Both the position numbers and the translations under genes were made by a program. Source: Caldifarciminota bacterium (GTDB taxonomy: Bacteria; Hydrothermota; Hydrothermia; UBA1063; CAJXJZ01). Taken from it: DNA of 64,000 bases. Each line of letters starts with the position of its first letter. Within the stretch, counting starts at the first letter, position 1. Under the pieces are notes generated by a model. It saw only the letters and a list, made by a program, of their open reading frames with translations. It was not told where the DNA came from and did not search any database. Where the stretch lies: the NCBI GenBank assembly GCA_026986775.1, contig JALSNX010000027.1, positions 1 to 64,000 of the forward strand, given 5' to 3'. Of this stretch, positions 25,655 through 33,693 are shown piece after piece.

Positions 25655-25687
25655 AAATACAATGATTTTCCTTTGAAGGAGGAGAAG

Positions 25688-26248
25688 ATGATTGAAATAA
25701 GAATGCATGGTAGGGGAGGTCAGGGAACAGTTGTAGCGTCAAAGGTTCTTGCAGACGCAGCCTTCAAAGATGGCAAGTATGCCCAGTCCTTTCCTCAGTA
25801 TGGTGTGGAAAGGCGTGGCGCGCCTGTTACTGCCTTCACGAGAATTGCGGACAGTGAAAAAGACCTTATTGTGAGGTCATTCATCTACGAACCGGATCAT
25901 GTGGTAGTTCTTGACCCAACACTGCTATCCACCCAGAATATACTTGAGGGTCTGAAAAAGGGTGGCTGGGTTGTTATAAATACCCCGGAAGCCCCGGACT
26001 CTTTTGATATACCCTCAGATTACAAGGTTGCTACTGTTGATGCTGCAAGCATAGCTGTTAAATGGAGACTCGGTACAAAGACTCAGCCAATAGTTAACAC
26101 AGCTATTCTGGGAGCCTTTTCAAAGGTTACAGGAATTGTGTCTTTACAGGCCCTTGAAAAGGCCATTCTTGAAAACGCGCCGGTGAAGCAGGAAGAGAAT
26201 GTAAATGCAGCAAAAGAGGCATTTGAAAGTGTGAAAATAAGGAGTTAG
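25688..26248 (+). CDS. 2-oxoacid:ferredoxin oxidoreductase gamma subunit, second cluster
   Basis: The 186-aa subunit has MIEIRMHGRGGQGTVVASKVLADAAF and YGVERRGAPVTAFTRI, the gamma-subunit hallmark. I start it at ATG 25688, preceded by GAAGGAGGAGAAG. An in-frame TTG 15 bases upstream lies within that ribosome binding site. It opens the plus-strand cluster, followed three bases later by an unusual delta-like fusion gene. The substrate is not resolved; pyruvate, 2-oxoisovalerate or another 2-oxoacid are possible. Confidence 0.93.
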   Translation: MIEIRMHGRGGQGTVVASKVLADAAFKDGKYAQSFPQYGVERRGAPVTAFTRIADSEKDLIVRSFIYEPDHVVVLDPTLLSTQNILEGLKKGGWVVINTPEAPDSFDIPSDYKVATVDAASIAVKWRLGTKTQPIVNTAILGAFSKVTGIVSLQALEKAILENAPVKQEENVNAAKEAFESVKIRS

Positions 26249-26251
26249 TTT

Positions 26252-27355
26252 ATGAGCAAAGAATCACTGGAATTTACTGATAAGATAGTCAGAATAGAAT
26301 CGGAGAAAGACCTGCCTGAAGCACCAATATCCCAGGGATTTACCCTGGTTAACAAGACAGGTTCATGGAGGAATGTCAGGCCACTGCTGAAAGAGCAGAA
26401 TGCTCCCTGTCAGAATGCATGTCCTTTAAAGGTGTGGATACAGTCATTCATAGACCTTCTCACGAGAGGAAAACCTGAGGATGCAGCACTTGAGATACTG
26501 AAGAATAACCCGTTTCCCTTACTGACACGCAGGTTGTGCAGGGCAAAGTGCGAGATAGCATGTAATAGAAAGAAGTATGATGCACCTATCTCCATTCGTG
26601 AACTTGAAGGATTTACAGGAAGCATTGCCTATGACAAAAACATCTATCCTGAAAGAGAAAAACCTCTTTCCAGAAAGATAGCTGTAACTGGAAATTCGGA
26701 ATCTATTATGAGTGCAGCCTATTTTGCCTATCTTTTCGGCCTGGATGTTGACCTTTATACCACATCACCTTTTGATGGTCTTGGACTTTCTGAAGAAGAG
26801 GTGGAAAGAGAAATATCAAGGCTCAGGAATATGGGAATCAACATTATTGCGGAAGGTAAAAAATTAGAGGAGTTACTGGACAAATACGATGCTGTGATAA
26901 CAGATATGGGTGAAGTTAAAGATAAACTGACATTTCAGACTGATAACGAAAAGCTTTATATTGTGGCCCCAGAGAGAAAGGACTTTTCCCGTGATCTTTA
27001 TTTCGGCAAACGCGCTGCAAAGTCTGTGTATCAATACTTGAAAGGTGAACCCATAGAGAAAGATGCGCCTCCACCTCGTTCTGTATCCTTCAATAATATA
27101 GTTACGGATTACTTTGAGCCCGAAGAAAGGATTGACACTATAAATACAATGCAAGAGGCAATACAGGAAGGAAACAGATGCTTTTCCTGTGGACACTGTA
27201 ACTCATGCGGTAATTGTTATGTTTTCTGTCCTGATGCTGCTATTTCGTGGATTAATGACCTTCCTGTTGTGGACTATGATTACTGTAAAGGTTGTGGTAT
27301 ATGTGTTGAGGAATGTCCAAGAAGTGTACTTATCCTGGTACCTGAAAGGGGGTAG
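26252..27355 (+). CDS. Delta-like ferredoxin subunit fused to a degenerate GltD-like domain
   Basis: The 367-aa protein joins three parts. Residues 1-120 are a GltD-type helical Fe-S domain with C53, C57, C96, C100 and C104. Residues about 142-300 resemble the flavin domain of glutamate-synthase small subunits, but the dinucleotide motif reads VTGNSESIMSAAYFAYLFG without the GxGxxG glycines, and the domain is shortened. Residues about 305-365 hold two 4Fe-4S motifs (CGHCNSCGNCYVFCP, CKGCGICVEECP) as in Por delta. It sits exactly where porD should be. Likely an electron-transfer subunit with extra clusters, no longer binding FAD or NADPH normally. Confidence 0.85.
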   Translation: MSKESLEFTDKIVRIESEKDLPEAPISQGFTLVNKTGSWRNVRPLLKEQNAPCQNACPLKVWIQSFIDLLTRGKPEDAALEILKNNPFPLLTRRLCRAKCEIACNRKKYDAPISIRELEGFTGSIAYDKNIYPEREKPLSRKIAVTGNSESIMSAAYFAYLFGLDVDLYTTSPFDGLGLSEEEVEREISRLRNMGINIIAEGKKLEELLDKYDAVITDMGEVKDKLTFQTDNEKLYIVAPERKDFSRDLYFGKRAAKSVYQYLKGEPIEKDAPPPRSVSFNNIVTDYFEPEERIDTINTMQEAIQEGNRCFSCGHCNSCGNCYVFCPDAAISWINDLPVVDYDYCKGCGICVEECPRSVLILVPERG

Positions 27356-27358
27356 AAA

Positions 27359-28516
27359 ATGAGTTTTAAGAAAGTTTTGACAGGAAACCACGCTGTTTCA
27401 TATGGGGCAACATCTGCAAGGGTGCAGGTTATATCTGCATACCCCATAACGCCCCAGACTACTATTGTGGAACTTTTATCTGAAATAGTGGCAGAGGGCA
27501 AGCTTGATGCCATTTTTGTAAATGTTGAATCCGAACATTCAGCTATGAGTGCGTGTATTGGGGCATCTGCTGCAGGGGCAAGAGCTTTCACTGCCACAAG
27601 TGCACAGGGGCTTGCCCTTATGCATGAGATGTTACACTGGGCAGCAGGAGCGAGGTTGCCTATTGTAATGGCCAATGTTAACAGAGCAATGGCTCCACCA
27701 TGGTCTATCTGGACGGAACAGAACGATTCACTTTCTCAGAGGGATACTGGCTGGATGCAGTTTTATGTGGAGTCCAATCAGGAGGCGTACGATTACGTTA
27801 TTCTTGCATATAAGGTGGCAGAGAAGGTTCTTCTTCCTGCCATGCTTGTTCTGGATGCCTTTGTATTGTCCCATACTTCTGAGCCGGTTGAAATTTATGA
27901 TCAGGATAAAGTGGACGAATTTTTACCTCCTTATGAGCCAAAGTACGCAATAGAGCCCGGTAAACCCATAAGCTACGGAGCGCTCTCCAAGCCAGATACA
28001 TACATGGAATTCAGATACAAGATACAAAGGTCTATGGAGGAGGCAGTAAAAGTAATAGAGGAGGAAACAGCTAAATTTAACGAAATGTTTGGAAGGAATT
28101 ACGGCATAGTAGAACCATACATGATGGATGATGCAGATTATGTGATAGTTTCGTCAGGTGCAATGACATCCACTGTAAGGGCAGCTGTTCATGAAATGAG
28201 AGAGGAGGGTAAAAAGGTAGGTCTTTTGAAAATGAAGACCTTCCGTCCATTCCCGTTTGAAAAGGTAAGGGAATACCTTTCAGGCAGAAAGAAGGTAGCA
28301 GTTCTTGACAGGAACATCTCCTTCGGGCATCATGGAATCTTTTACGAGGAAATAAAGTCAGCCATGTATAGTGTAGAACCCAGAGTGCCTATTCATGGCT
28401 ATATTCTCGGACTTGGAGGAAGAGACGTTACAAAGCAGGATATCAAGGAGATTTATGATGACCTTATTAAAAGAGAAGAAATCTCCGAAATTATCTGGAA
28501 GGGGGTAAAACTATGA
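27359..28516 (+). CDS. 2-oxoacid:ferredoxin oxidoreductase alpha subunit, second cluster
   Basis: The 385-aa subunit shows ISAYPITPQTTIVELLSEIV, VESEHSAMSACIGASAAGARAFTATSAQGLALMHE and DYVIVSSGAMTSTVRAAV. It forms the catalytic core with the beta subunit that overlaps its stop codon by four bases. Compared with the first cluster, the residues around the substrate pocket differ (NVNRAMAPPWSIWTEQNDS versus VVNRALSAPINIHGDQSDT). That suggests a different 2-oxoacid or a different direction of operation. Confidence 0.93.
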   Translation: MSFKKVLTGNHAVSYGATSARVQVISAYPITPQTTIVELLSEIVAEGKLDAIFVNVESEHSAMSACIGASAAGARAFTATSAQGLALMHEMLHWAAGARLPIVMANVNRAMAPPWSIWTEQNDSLSQRDTGWMQFYVESNQEAYDYVILAYKVAEKVLLPAMLVLDAFVLSHTSEPVEIYDQDKVDEFLPPYEPKYAIEPGKPISYGALSKPDTYMEFRYKIQRSMEEAVKVIEEETAKFNEMFGRNYGIVEPYMMDDADYVIVSSGAMTSTVRAAVHEMREEGKKVGLLKMKTFRPFPFEKVREYLSGRKKVAVLDRNISFGHHGIFYEEIKSAMYSVEPRVPIHGYILGLGGRDVTKQDIKEIYDDLIKREEISEIIWKGVKL

Positions 28517-29451
28517 TTATGAGAAACTGGACGGTTCCGATGGAGGAAAACCTCCTTGAGGGGCATGTGGCATGTCAGGGATGCCTGGGTGCGCTCGCCA
28601 TGAGATTAATGTTAAAAGGGCTTGGAACAAATGTGGCCATTGCCATTCCAGCATGTTGCTGGACAATTATTTCAGGAGATGTGCTTTACCACGCCCTTAA
28701 AGTTCCTGTATTCCATACCGCTTTTGAAACAGCGGCCATAACAGCTACGGGAATTAAGGCCGGACTCACCATGCGGGGAAAAGGTGATACGACTGTTCTT
28801 GCATGGGCAGGAGATGGCGGAACTTTTGATATAGGACTTCAGGCAATTTCGGGTGCAGCGGAGAGAAATGAAGACATAATTTATGCAGTGTATGATAATG
28901 AGGCATATATGAATACTGGAATCCAGCGTTCAAGTGCAACCCCTTATGGTGCCTGGACAACAACAACCCCTGCAAAGAGGCCTGAGGACAAGCCTAAAAA
29001 AGACCTGGTGGAAATACTTGCTGCTCACAGGATTCCTTATGTGGCAACAGTTACTCCCGCATATCCCGAGGACTTCTTAAGAAAAGTTGAAAAAGCAAAG
29101 AAAATAAAGGGATTCAGATTTTTCCACATTTTTGCCCCCTGTCCACCAGGATGGAAGATGCCGTCTGATTATTCAGTGAAAGCAGCAAGGCTTGCAGTTC
29201 AGACAAAAGTATTCCCTCTTTTTGAGATAGAAAACGGTGAGAGATATACCATTAATTATGAGTATCCGAAAGATGTTCCTGTTGAAGATTATCTCAAATT
29301 ACAGGGCAGATTCAAGCATCTGTTTAAGACACCAGAGAAGATAGAGCATATAAAGGAACAGGTCAAAAAGAGGTGGGATTACCTTGTTATGAGACACAAA
29401 CTAACACATGGAACAACAGACAACATAATAAGGAAGGTATTTTATAAGTGA
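28513..29451 (+). CDS. 2-oxoacid:ferredoxin oxidoreductase beta subunit, second cluster
   Basis: The 312-aa TPP-binding subunit has CQGCLGALAMR, GDGGTFDIGLQAISGAAERN and NEAYMNTGIQRSSATP. The shared NTGIQRSSATP motif places both beta subunits near pyruvate-type enzymes. The following loop (YGAWTTTTPAKRPEDKPKKD) differs from the other copy (MYAHTTTSPSGKVIPGKQQP). The start at 28513 has GGAAGGGGG upstream. The C-terminal 20 residues extend beyond the other copy's alignment. Confidence 0.93.
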   Translation: MIMRNWTVPMEENLLEGHVACQGCLGALAMRLMLKGLGTNVAIAIPACCWTIISGDVLYHALKVPVFHTAFETAAITATGIKAGLTMRGKGDTTVLAWAGDGGTFDIGLQAISGAAERNEDIIYAVYDNEAYMNTGIQRSSATPYGAWTTTTPAKRPEDKPKKDLVEILAAHRIPYVATVTPAYPEDFLRKVEKAKKIKGFRFFHIFAPCPPGWKMPSDYSVKAARLAVQTKVFPLFEIENGERYTINYEYPKDVPVEDYLKLQGRFKHLFKTPEKIEHIKEQVKKRWDYLVMRHKLTHGTTDNIIRKVFYK

Positions 29452-29460
29452 GGTAAAGAT

Positions 29461-30807
29461 ATGAAAAAAAGTGGATGGACCCTCCTTTCAGATAAACGTG
29501 AGGATATAGAGAGGTTTGCACGGGATTATATTGACTTTATAAGTTATGCCAAAACAGAGCGCAGGGTCGTTAAATATATACTTGAGAAGATAAAGGGTAG
29601 AGATGATCTTTTTGTGGTTCACAATAGAAGCAAGGCTCTTGCAATCTATAGAAAGGGGAAAAGAAGGTTGACGGATGGAATCAGATTTGTGGCTGCTCAC
29701 ATAGACGCGCCAAGGATTGACCTTAAACCTGTCTCTGTTTACGATGATGAACAGGCTAAAGTAGCACTCATGGAGACACACTATTACGGTGGTATCAAAA
29801 AGTATCAGTGGGTTGCAAGGCCAATTTCCATAGTTGGTACAGTGGTCAAGGAGGATGGAACACGGGTTGATATTGAAATAGGAGAAGATGAGGAAGATCC
29901 TGTGTTTACTTTTGCCGACCTTTTACCACATCTTGCACGGAAAGTTCAGTATTCCAAGAATCTTGTAGAAGCAATTCCCGGTGAAAAGCTGGACCTGCTT
30001 ATAGGAAGTTACCATGAAGAAAAAAAAGAGGATGAAAAAGAAGGATTCAGTATAAAAAAGTACATCCTTGACATCATTAAAGAAAAGTATGGAATAGATG
30101 AGGAGGACTTCGTATCTGCAGAGCTTGAAGTTGTCCCTTCTGGAAAAGCCCGTGAGGTTGGATTTGACAGGAGCATGATAGGTGCATATGGCCATGATGA
30201 CAGGATATGTGGATTTGCTTCATTCAGGGCTATTTTGGATGCGGATAAAACAGAGTGGCCATCTGTGGTTATTTTGTTTGATAAGGAGGAAATTGGTTCG
30301 GATGGCAATACCGGGGCACAGTCCTTTTTCCTTGAGTATGCAACATTGAAGATAATGGAGTATGAAGGGATAAACAGAGACCCCCTGTTGCTCAGAGATA
30401 TACTTTTTAAGTCTCAGGCCATCTCTGCTGACGTTTCTGCTGCTGTAAATCCAGAGTGGAAGGAAGTACATGAATTGAAGAATGCTCCCCTTATGGGTCA
30501 TGGCATTGCTCTTTTGAAGTATACAGGACATGGTGGTAAATATGGTGCCAATGATGCACATGCTGAATACGTAGCGTTAATAAGGAGGATATGGAACAGG
30601 AATAATGTGCCATGGCAACCTGCAGAGCTTGGCAAAGTAGATGAGGGTGGTGGAGGTACCGTGGCAAAATTTCTGTCAAGAGGTGGTATAGATACCATTG
30701 ATGCGGGGCCACCACTTTTAGGAATGCACTCCCCATTTGAAATAGTTTCCAAGGTTGACCTTTATTCCTCATACCTCGCATACAGGGTATTTTTTGAGGA
30801 AGAGTAA
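29461..30807 (+). CDS. M18-family aminopeptidase (aminopeptidase 1 type)
   Basis: The 448-aa protein matches M18 metalloaminopeptidases. Metal-ligand blocks are visible: VAAHIDAPRIDLKP near residue 80, ILFDKEEIGSDGNTGAQS near 275, DVSAAVNP and a late KYTGHGGKYGANDAHAEY. It would trim N-terminal residues from peptides in the cytoplasm, as a large tetrahedral complex in characterised relatives. It follows the second por cluster by nine bases with its own GAGG site, so it may be cotranscribed. A terminator follows. Confidence 0.93.
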   Translation: MKKSGWTLLSDKREDIERFARDYIDFISYAKTERRVVKYILEKIKGRDDLFVVHNRSKALAIYRKGKRRLTDGIRFVAAHIDAPRIDLKPVSVYDDEQAKVALMETHYYGGIKKYQWVARPISIVGTVVKEDGTRVDIEIGEDEEDPVFTFADLLPHLARKVQYSKNLVEAIPGEKLDLLIGSYHEEKKEDEKEGFSIKKYILDIIKEKYGIDEEDFVSAELEVVPSGKAREVGFDRSMIGAYGHDDRICGFASFRAILDADKTEWPSVVILFDKEEIGSDGNTGAQSFFLEYATLKIMEYEGINRDPLLLRDILFKSQAISADVSAAVNPEWKEVHELKNAPLMGHGIALLKYTGHGGKYGANDAHAEYVALIRRIWNRNNVPWQPAELGKVDEGGGGTVAKFLSRGGIDTIDAGPPLLGMHSPFEIVSKVDLYSSYLAYRVFFEEE

Positions 30808-30830
30808 CATTTTTAACTCCAGATAAATCA

Positions 30831-30853
30831 GGGTGGGCTTTTATGGCCCACCC
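30831..30853 (+). terminator. Terminator after the M18 aminopeptidase
   Basis: GGGTGGGC and GCCCACCC form a perfect eight-bp stem with a seven-base loop, then ATTTGTATTT. It ends the second por operon. Confidence 0.8.
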
Positions 30854-30869
30854 ATTTGTATTTCCGAAA

Positions 30870-30941
30870 ATGTAACATTTTATCCTGAAAATGCACCTTT
30901 ACGTTACACATGTGACACAGGAAAGTCAACTTATGTGACAC
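30870..30941 (+). promoter_or_regulatory. Repeated ATGTRACA elements upstream of a sigma-54 promoter
   Basis: ATGTGACAC occurs at 30910-30918 and 30933-30941, exactly 23 bp apart, and ATGTAACAT occurs at 30870-30878. A reverse-oriented ATGTAACA lies at 31031-31038. The 30910 copy is part of a dyad (GTTACACATGTGACAC). Distance from the promoter (115-190 bp) and helical phasing fit an enhancer for a sigma-54 activator. No protein is identified. Confidence 0.5.
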
Positions 30942-31055
30942 TTCTCAATTTTATAACTTAAAGTAACACAATGAGACAACAATTTGATTTTTTAATGTAA
31001 TGAAATAAGCCACAAATTCCCCATAATTTGTTACATTTTTCGCCTCCTGAGATTT

Positions 31056-31072
31056 TTGGCATAAGTCTTGCA
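31056..31072 (+). promoter_or_regulatory. Sigma-54 (RpoN) promoter of the small secreted peptide
   Basis: TTGGCATAAGTCTTGCA matches the -24/-12 consensus (TGGCAC-N5-TTGC) with the invariant GG and GC the required 12 bases apart. Transcription should start near 31083, 23 bases before the start codon, leaving room for AGGAGGTG. No sigma-70 promoter with proper spacing is visible. Confidence 0.8.
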
Positions 31073-31105
31073 TATATTATAGTGTACTTAAACAGGAGGT
31101 GTAAA

Positions 31106-31315
31106 ATGAAGGTCAAAAGAATAATAGCAGGTATGCTGGGTGTAATACTCTCATGGATGATGGTGTTCTGGCCAGCAAGAGTAATGGCTCAGGTGACACA
31201 TATGGGCATTCACAAGCAGGTGATAATGGGTGATGATGATGACGATGATATTCTGCCGCCGCCACCTTATACAGTTCCAAGACCTGAATCCTATACGCCT
31301 GGTACAGGTGGTTGA
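31106..31315 (+). CDS. Small secreted acidic/proline-rich peptide under sigma-54 control
   Basis: The 69-aa product has a clear signal peptide (KVKRIIAGMLGVILSWMMVF, then ARVMA before the predicted cut). The mature part of about 41 residues contains MGDDDDDDIL (six aspartates), a PPPP stretch and a tail ending in PGTGG. It has no cysteine. No family is recognised. The start at 31106 is supported by AGGAGGTG at 31094-31101. An earlier in-frame TTG at 31028 lies upstream of the predicted transcript start and is rejected. It has its own promoter and terminator. An exported signal, metal-binding or matrix peptide, or a modified-peptide precursor, are possibilities without proof. Confidence 0.75.
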   Translation: MKVKRIIAGMLGVILSWMMVFWPARVMAQVTHMGIHKQVIMGDDDDDDILPPPPYTVPRPESYTPGTGG

Positions 31316-31340
31316 TACATTAAAAAGTCAAGTTTCTGTG

Positions 31341-31361
31341 AAGGGTGGCGTTGCCACCCTT
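31341..31361. terminator. Terminator after the small secreted peptide (bidirectional)
   Basis: AAGGGTGGC and GCCACCCTT form a nine-bp stem with a GTT loop, followed by TTACTTTAT. It touches the stop of the convergent GT4 gene, so it may serve both strands. Confidence 0.85.
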
Positions 31362-32417
31362 TTACTTTATCATTGAGATTATATGGATGAGTTTTTGTGC
31401 GCCTTTCTGAATGTCATTGTGCTCACGCACGTATTCTGAAGCCCTATCTCCAATTTTTTCTATTTTTTCAGGTTCATCTATCAGTTGTTTCATATAATCT
31501 GCCAGCAGGATAGGGTTCTGCGGGGGAACGATAAAGCCGTTATAGCCGTGGAGTATCAGGTCTGTGGCAGCTCCGGTGGTAAAGGTTGAGATAGGTGCCA
31601 TTCTGGCGGCCATTCCTTCGGCAAGAGCAACACCCCAGCCATCGTATAGAGAGGGAAACAGAAAAACATCTCCTTTCGCGTATATTTCTGGTAGTTCATC
31701 ATATGAAACAAAACCGTAAAGCTGCACATCATTTGAATAATCTGAAATTCTATTTTTAACAGTCTGCATAAGCGGACCATCTCCAACAATGTGGAGGAAT
31801 ACCCTGTCTCTGTAGTCTTTTCTAATCATTTCAAAAGCCTTAAGAATATCAAAAATTCCTTTTCTCTGTATTAATTGCCCGCTATAAAGGAAGTTTATTC
31901 TATTGTTGAAGCAGTAAGTGCTTTTTTTATTAAATCTTGAGGTATCCACATGGTATGGAAACACGAAAGTGGGTACATTTGTTATTTCATAGTAAAGACG
32001 GGCAGCCAACCTTCCGATTCCAAGAATTGCTCTTGCATTTTTTAGAAGTTGAGTTATTGTAAATTTCTTTAACCATAATTTTTTTATGCGTATCTTTTCA
32101 CCCCAGAATAGCCATGTTTTTTTTCTACCTGAGAGATATACCATTGAGTAAAGGAACTCGGGAAGATTATACCCTGAGATAATAAAAAGTCTGTCCTCTT
32201 TTAAATGTTTTTCTAACTCTACAAGTCTTTTAAAAGCAGGGCCCTTTAGAAATACATGGTCATGTTTTATGTACTTTTCGTAATTCCATTTCCTGTCTGG
32301 TTCTGTCTTTTTTACGTATACTACTTTGATATCCAGTTCCCCGGCCAGTACATTGAACAGGTCCACCTGATAGGGGCTTGGCATGTTTGTGAGTACTGTA
32401 AGACCTTTGAAATTCAT
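31362..32417 (-). CDS. GT4-family glycosyltransferase
   Basis: The 351-aa protein has a GT-B layout: an N-terminal acceptor domain (MPSPYQVDLFNVLAGEL) and a C-terminal nucleotide-sugar domain with NFLYSGQLIQRKGIFDILKAF, HIVGDGPL, FLFPSLYDGWGVALAEGMAA and the E-x7-E region. It probably adds a sugar to a surface polysaccharide or glycan at the cytoplasmic face of the membrane. Donor and acceptor are not known. It is monocistronic and divergent from the Fur-family gene. No ribosome binding site is visible before the ATG. Confidence 0.92.
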   Translation of the reverse strand: MNFKGLTVLTNMPSPYQVDLFNVLAGELDIKVVYVKKTEPDRKWNYEKYIKHDHVFLKGPAFKRLVELEKHLKEDRLFIISGYNLPEFLYSMVYLSGRKKTWLFWGEKIRIKKLWLKKFTITQLLKNARAILGIGRLAARLYYEITNVPTFVFPYHVDTSRFNKKSTYCFNNRINFLYSGQLIQRKGIFDILKAFEMIRKDYRDRVFLHIVGDGPLMQTVKNRISDYSNDVQLYGFVSYDELPEIYAKGDVFLFPSLYDGWGVALAEGMAARMAPISTFTTGAATDLILHGYNGFIVPPQNPILLADYMKQLIDEPEKIEKIGDRASEYVREHNDIQKGAQKLIHIISMIK

Positions 32418-32451
32418 AATCGTTATTAAAAAATATGAGTTTTTAATCTTT

Positions 32452-32479
32452 TTGACTTTTGTGAAAATAGCCTTATAAT
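32452..32479 (+). promoter_or_regulatory. Promoter of the Fur-family gene, predicted leaderless
   Basis: TTGACT (32452-32457) and perfect TATAAT (32474-32479) are 16 bp apart, then exactly six bases to the ATG at 32486. The transcript should begin at the A of the start codon. Confidence 0.75.
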
Positions 32480-32485
32480 ATTAAC

Positions 32486-32911
32486 ATGCAAAGTGTTATT
32501 GAATCTAAAGTTCAGGAAAATGTGAAAGTGCTCAGGGAGCACCATATTCCTCTTACAACTACGAGGCTGGTGCTTCTCAGGTTTCTTGTTACAAATAGAG
32601 GCCATTATTCTGCGGAAGATATTTATCAGATACTCAAGGAAGAATATCCGTCTCTCTCCATAGCCACTGTGTATAATAACATGTCTCTTTTTGCAAAACT
32701 CGGTATTGTTCAGGAACTCAGAATAGAAAGAGACAAGGTTATTTATGATACGTATCCTGAACCCCATGACCATTTTCTCTGTCTCAAATGCGGTAGGATT
32801 TATGATATAGAGACTGCTACAAGAAGCCTTCCTAAGGAACTGGATGGCCATGTTGTACATTCTGCGCACACCTATTATTTTGGAATCTGCAAAGATTGTA
32901 GAGAGAGCTAA
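32486..32911 (+). CDS. Fur-family metal/peroxide regulator
   Basis: The 141-aa protein has a winged helix (TTTRLVLLRFLVTNRGHYSAEDIYQILK, SIATVYNNMSLFAKLGIV) and a dimerisation domain with HDHFLCLKCG and GICKDC, the four-cysteine structural zinc site. Spacing fits PerR-like or Fur-like members. The sequence alone does not tell whether it senses iron, peroxide, zinc or manganese. It has no visible leader. Its end overlaps the convergent inositol-monophosphatase gene by four bases. Confidence 0.93.
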   Translation: MQSVIESKVQENVKVLREHHIPLTTTRLVLLRFLVTNRGHYSAEDIYQILKEEYPSLSIATVYNNMSLFAKLGIVQELRIERDKVIYDTYPEPHDHFLCLKCGRIYDIETATRSLPKELDGHVVHSAHTYYFGICKDCRES

Positions 32912-33693
32912 TCTGTCCATGTAGAGTCTATTATCTTTAAAAGTACATCTACGACTTCCTGCTCACCTGCAACTATGTTCCCTGAGGAAAGGTATGTATT
33001 TTTGCCTCTGAAGTCAGCTACAGTACCACCTGCCTCTTTTACGATCAAACTTCCAGCGGCAATGTCCCATATGGAAAGTCCGAATTCAAAAAATCCTGAA
33101 AATGTGCCTTTAGCTGTATAAGCCAAGTCCAATGCAGCAGAACCTGCCCGTCTTATTCCTGAGAATTTTAAAAATACCTGTTTAAATACTTCAAGATAGG
33201 TGTCCAGTTTATTTTTTCTTTTAAAAGGAAAGCCGGTTGCAATAAGGGCATGTCTTAGTGGATATGGTTTTGTTACATGTATTTGCTCATTGTTCAGGAA
33301 TGCACCTTTGCCTGAAATTGCATAAAATATATCCTTCCTTAAGGGCTCGTAAATCACGCCCAGTACTGGATTTTCATTTTTTATAAGGGCAATGGATATT
33401 GAAAAGAAGGGAAATCCATGAAGGAAATTCTTTGTGCCATCCAGCGGGTCAACAACCCAGTATAATTCTTCTTTTAATTCACCGCCTCCTTCTTCCCCCA
33501 GAAAGCCAATATCCTTATCAAAGGACAGCAGTATATCCTTAATGGTTCCCTCAGATTTTATATCCGCTTCTGATACAAAATCATTTTTAGATTTTTCCAG
33601 AGAGTCATCAACATGAATTCTCTCAAAATATGAGGTTAACACCTCTCCACCCTTTATTGCTGCATGAATCGCTACTTTGAGAGCAGGTTCCAT
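32908..33693 (-). CDS. Inositol monophosphatase-family phosphatase (SuhB-like)
   Basis: The 261-aa enzyme shows the family motifs GEEGGGEL, WVVDPLDGTKNFLHGFPFFSISIAL and WDIAAGSLIVKEAGG, which hold the Mg-binding Glu and Asp residues. It would dephosphorylate inositol phosphate or another sugar/nucleotide monophosphate in the cytoplasm. It is the last gene of a ten-gene minus-strand run and overlaps the preceding HAD gene by 22 bases, so its start lies inside that gene. Confidence 0.93.
   Translation of the reverse strand: MEPALKVAIHAAIKGGEVLTSYFERIHVDDSLEKSKNDFVSEADIKSEGTIKDILLSFDKDIGFLGEEGGGELKEELYWVVDPLDGTKNFLHGFPFFSISIALIKNENPVLGVIYEPLRKDIFYAISGKGAFLNNEQIHVTKPYPLRHALIATGFPFKRKNKLDTYLEVFKQVFLKFSGIRRAGSAALDLAYTAKGTFSGFFEFGLSIWDIAAGSLIVKEAGGTVADFRGKNTYLSSGNIVAGEQEVVDVLLKIIDSTWTD

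Noticed and set aside
30808-31105. CRISPR-like or tandem repeat array upstream of the small peptide
   Set aside because: The ATGTRACA elements are too short and irregularly spaced for CRISPR; they fit activator sites better.
31028-31105. Longer small-peptide frame starting at TTG 31028
   Set aside because: It would run through the sigma-54 promoter and place translation before the transcript start.
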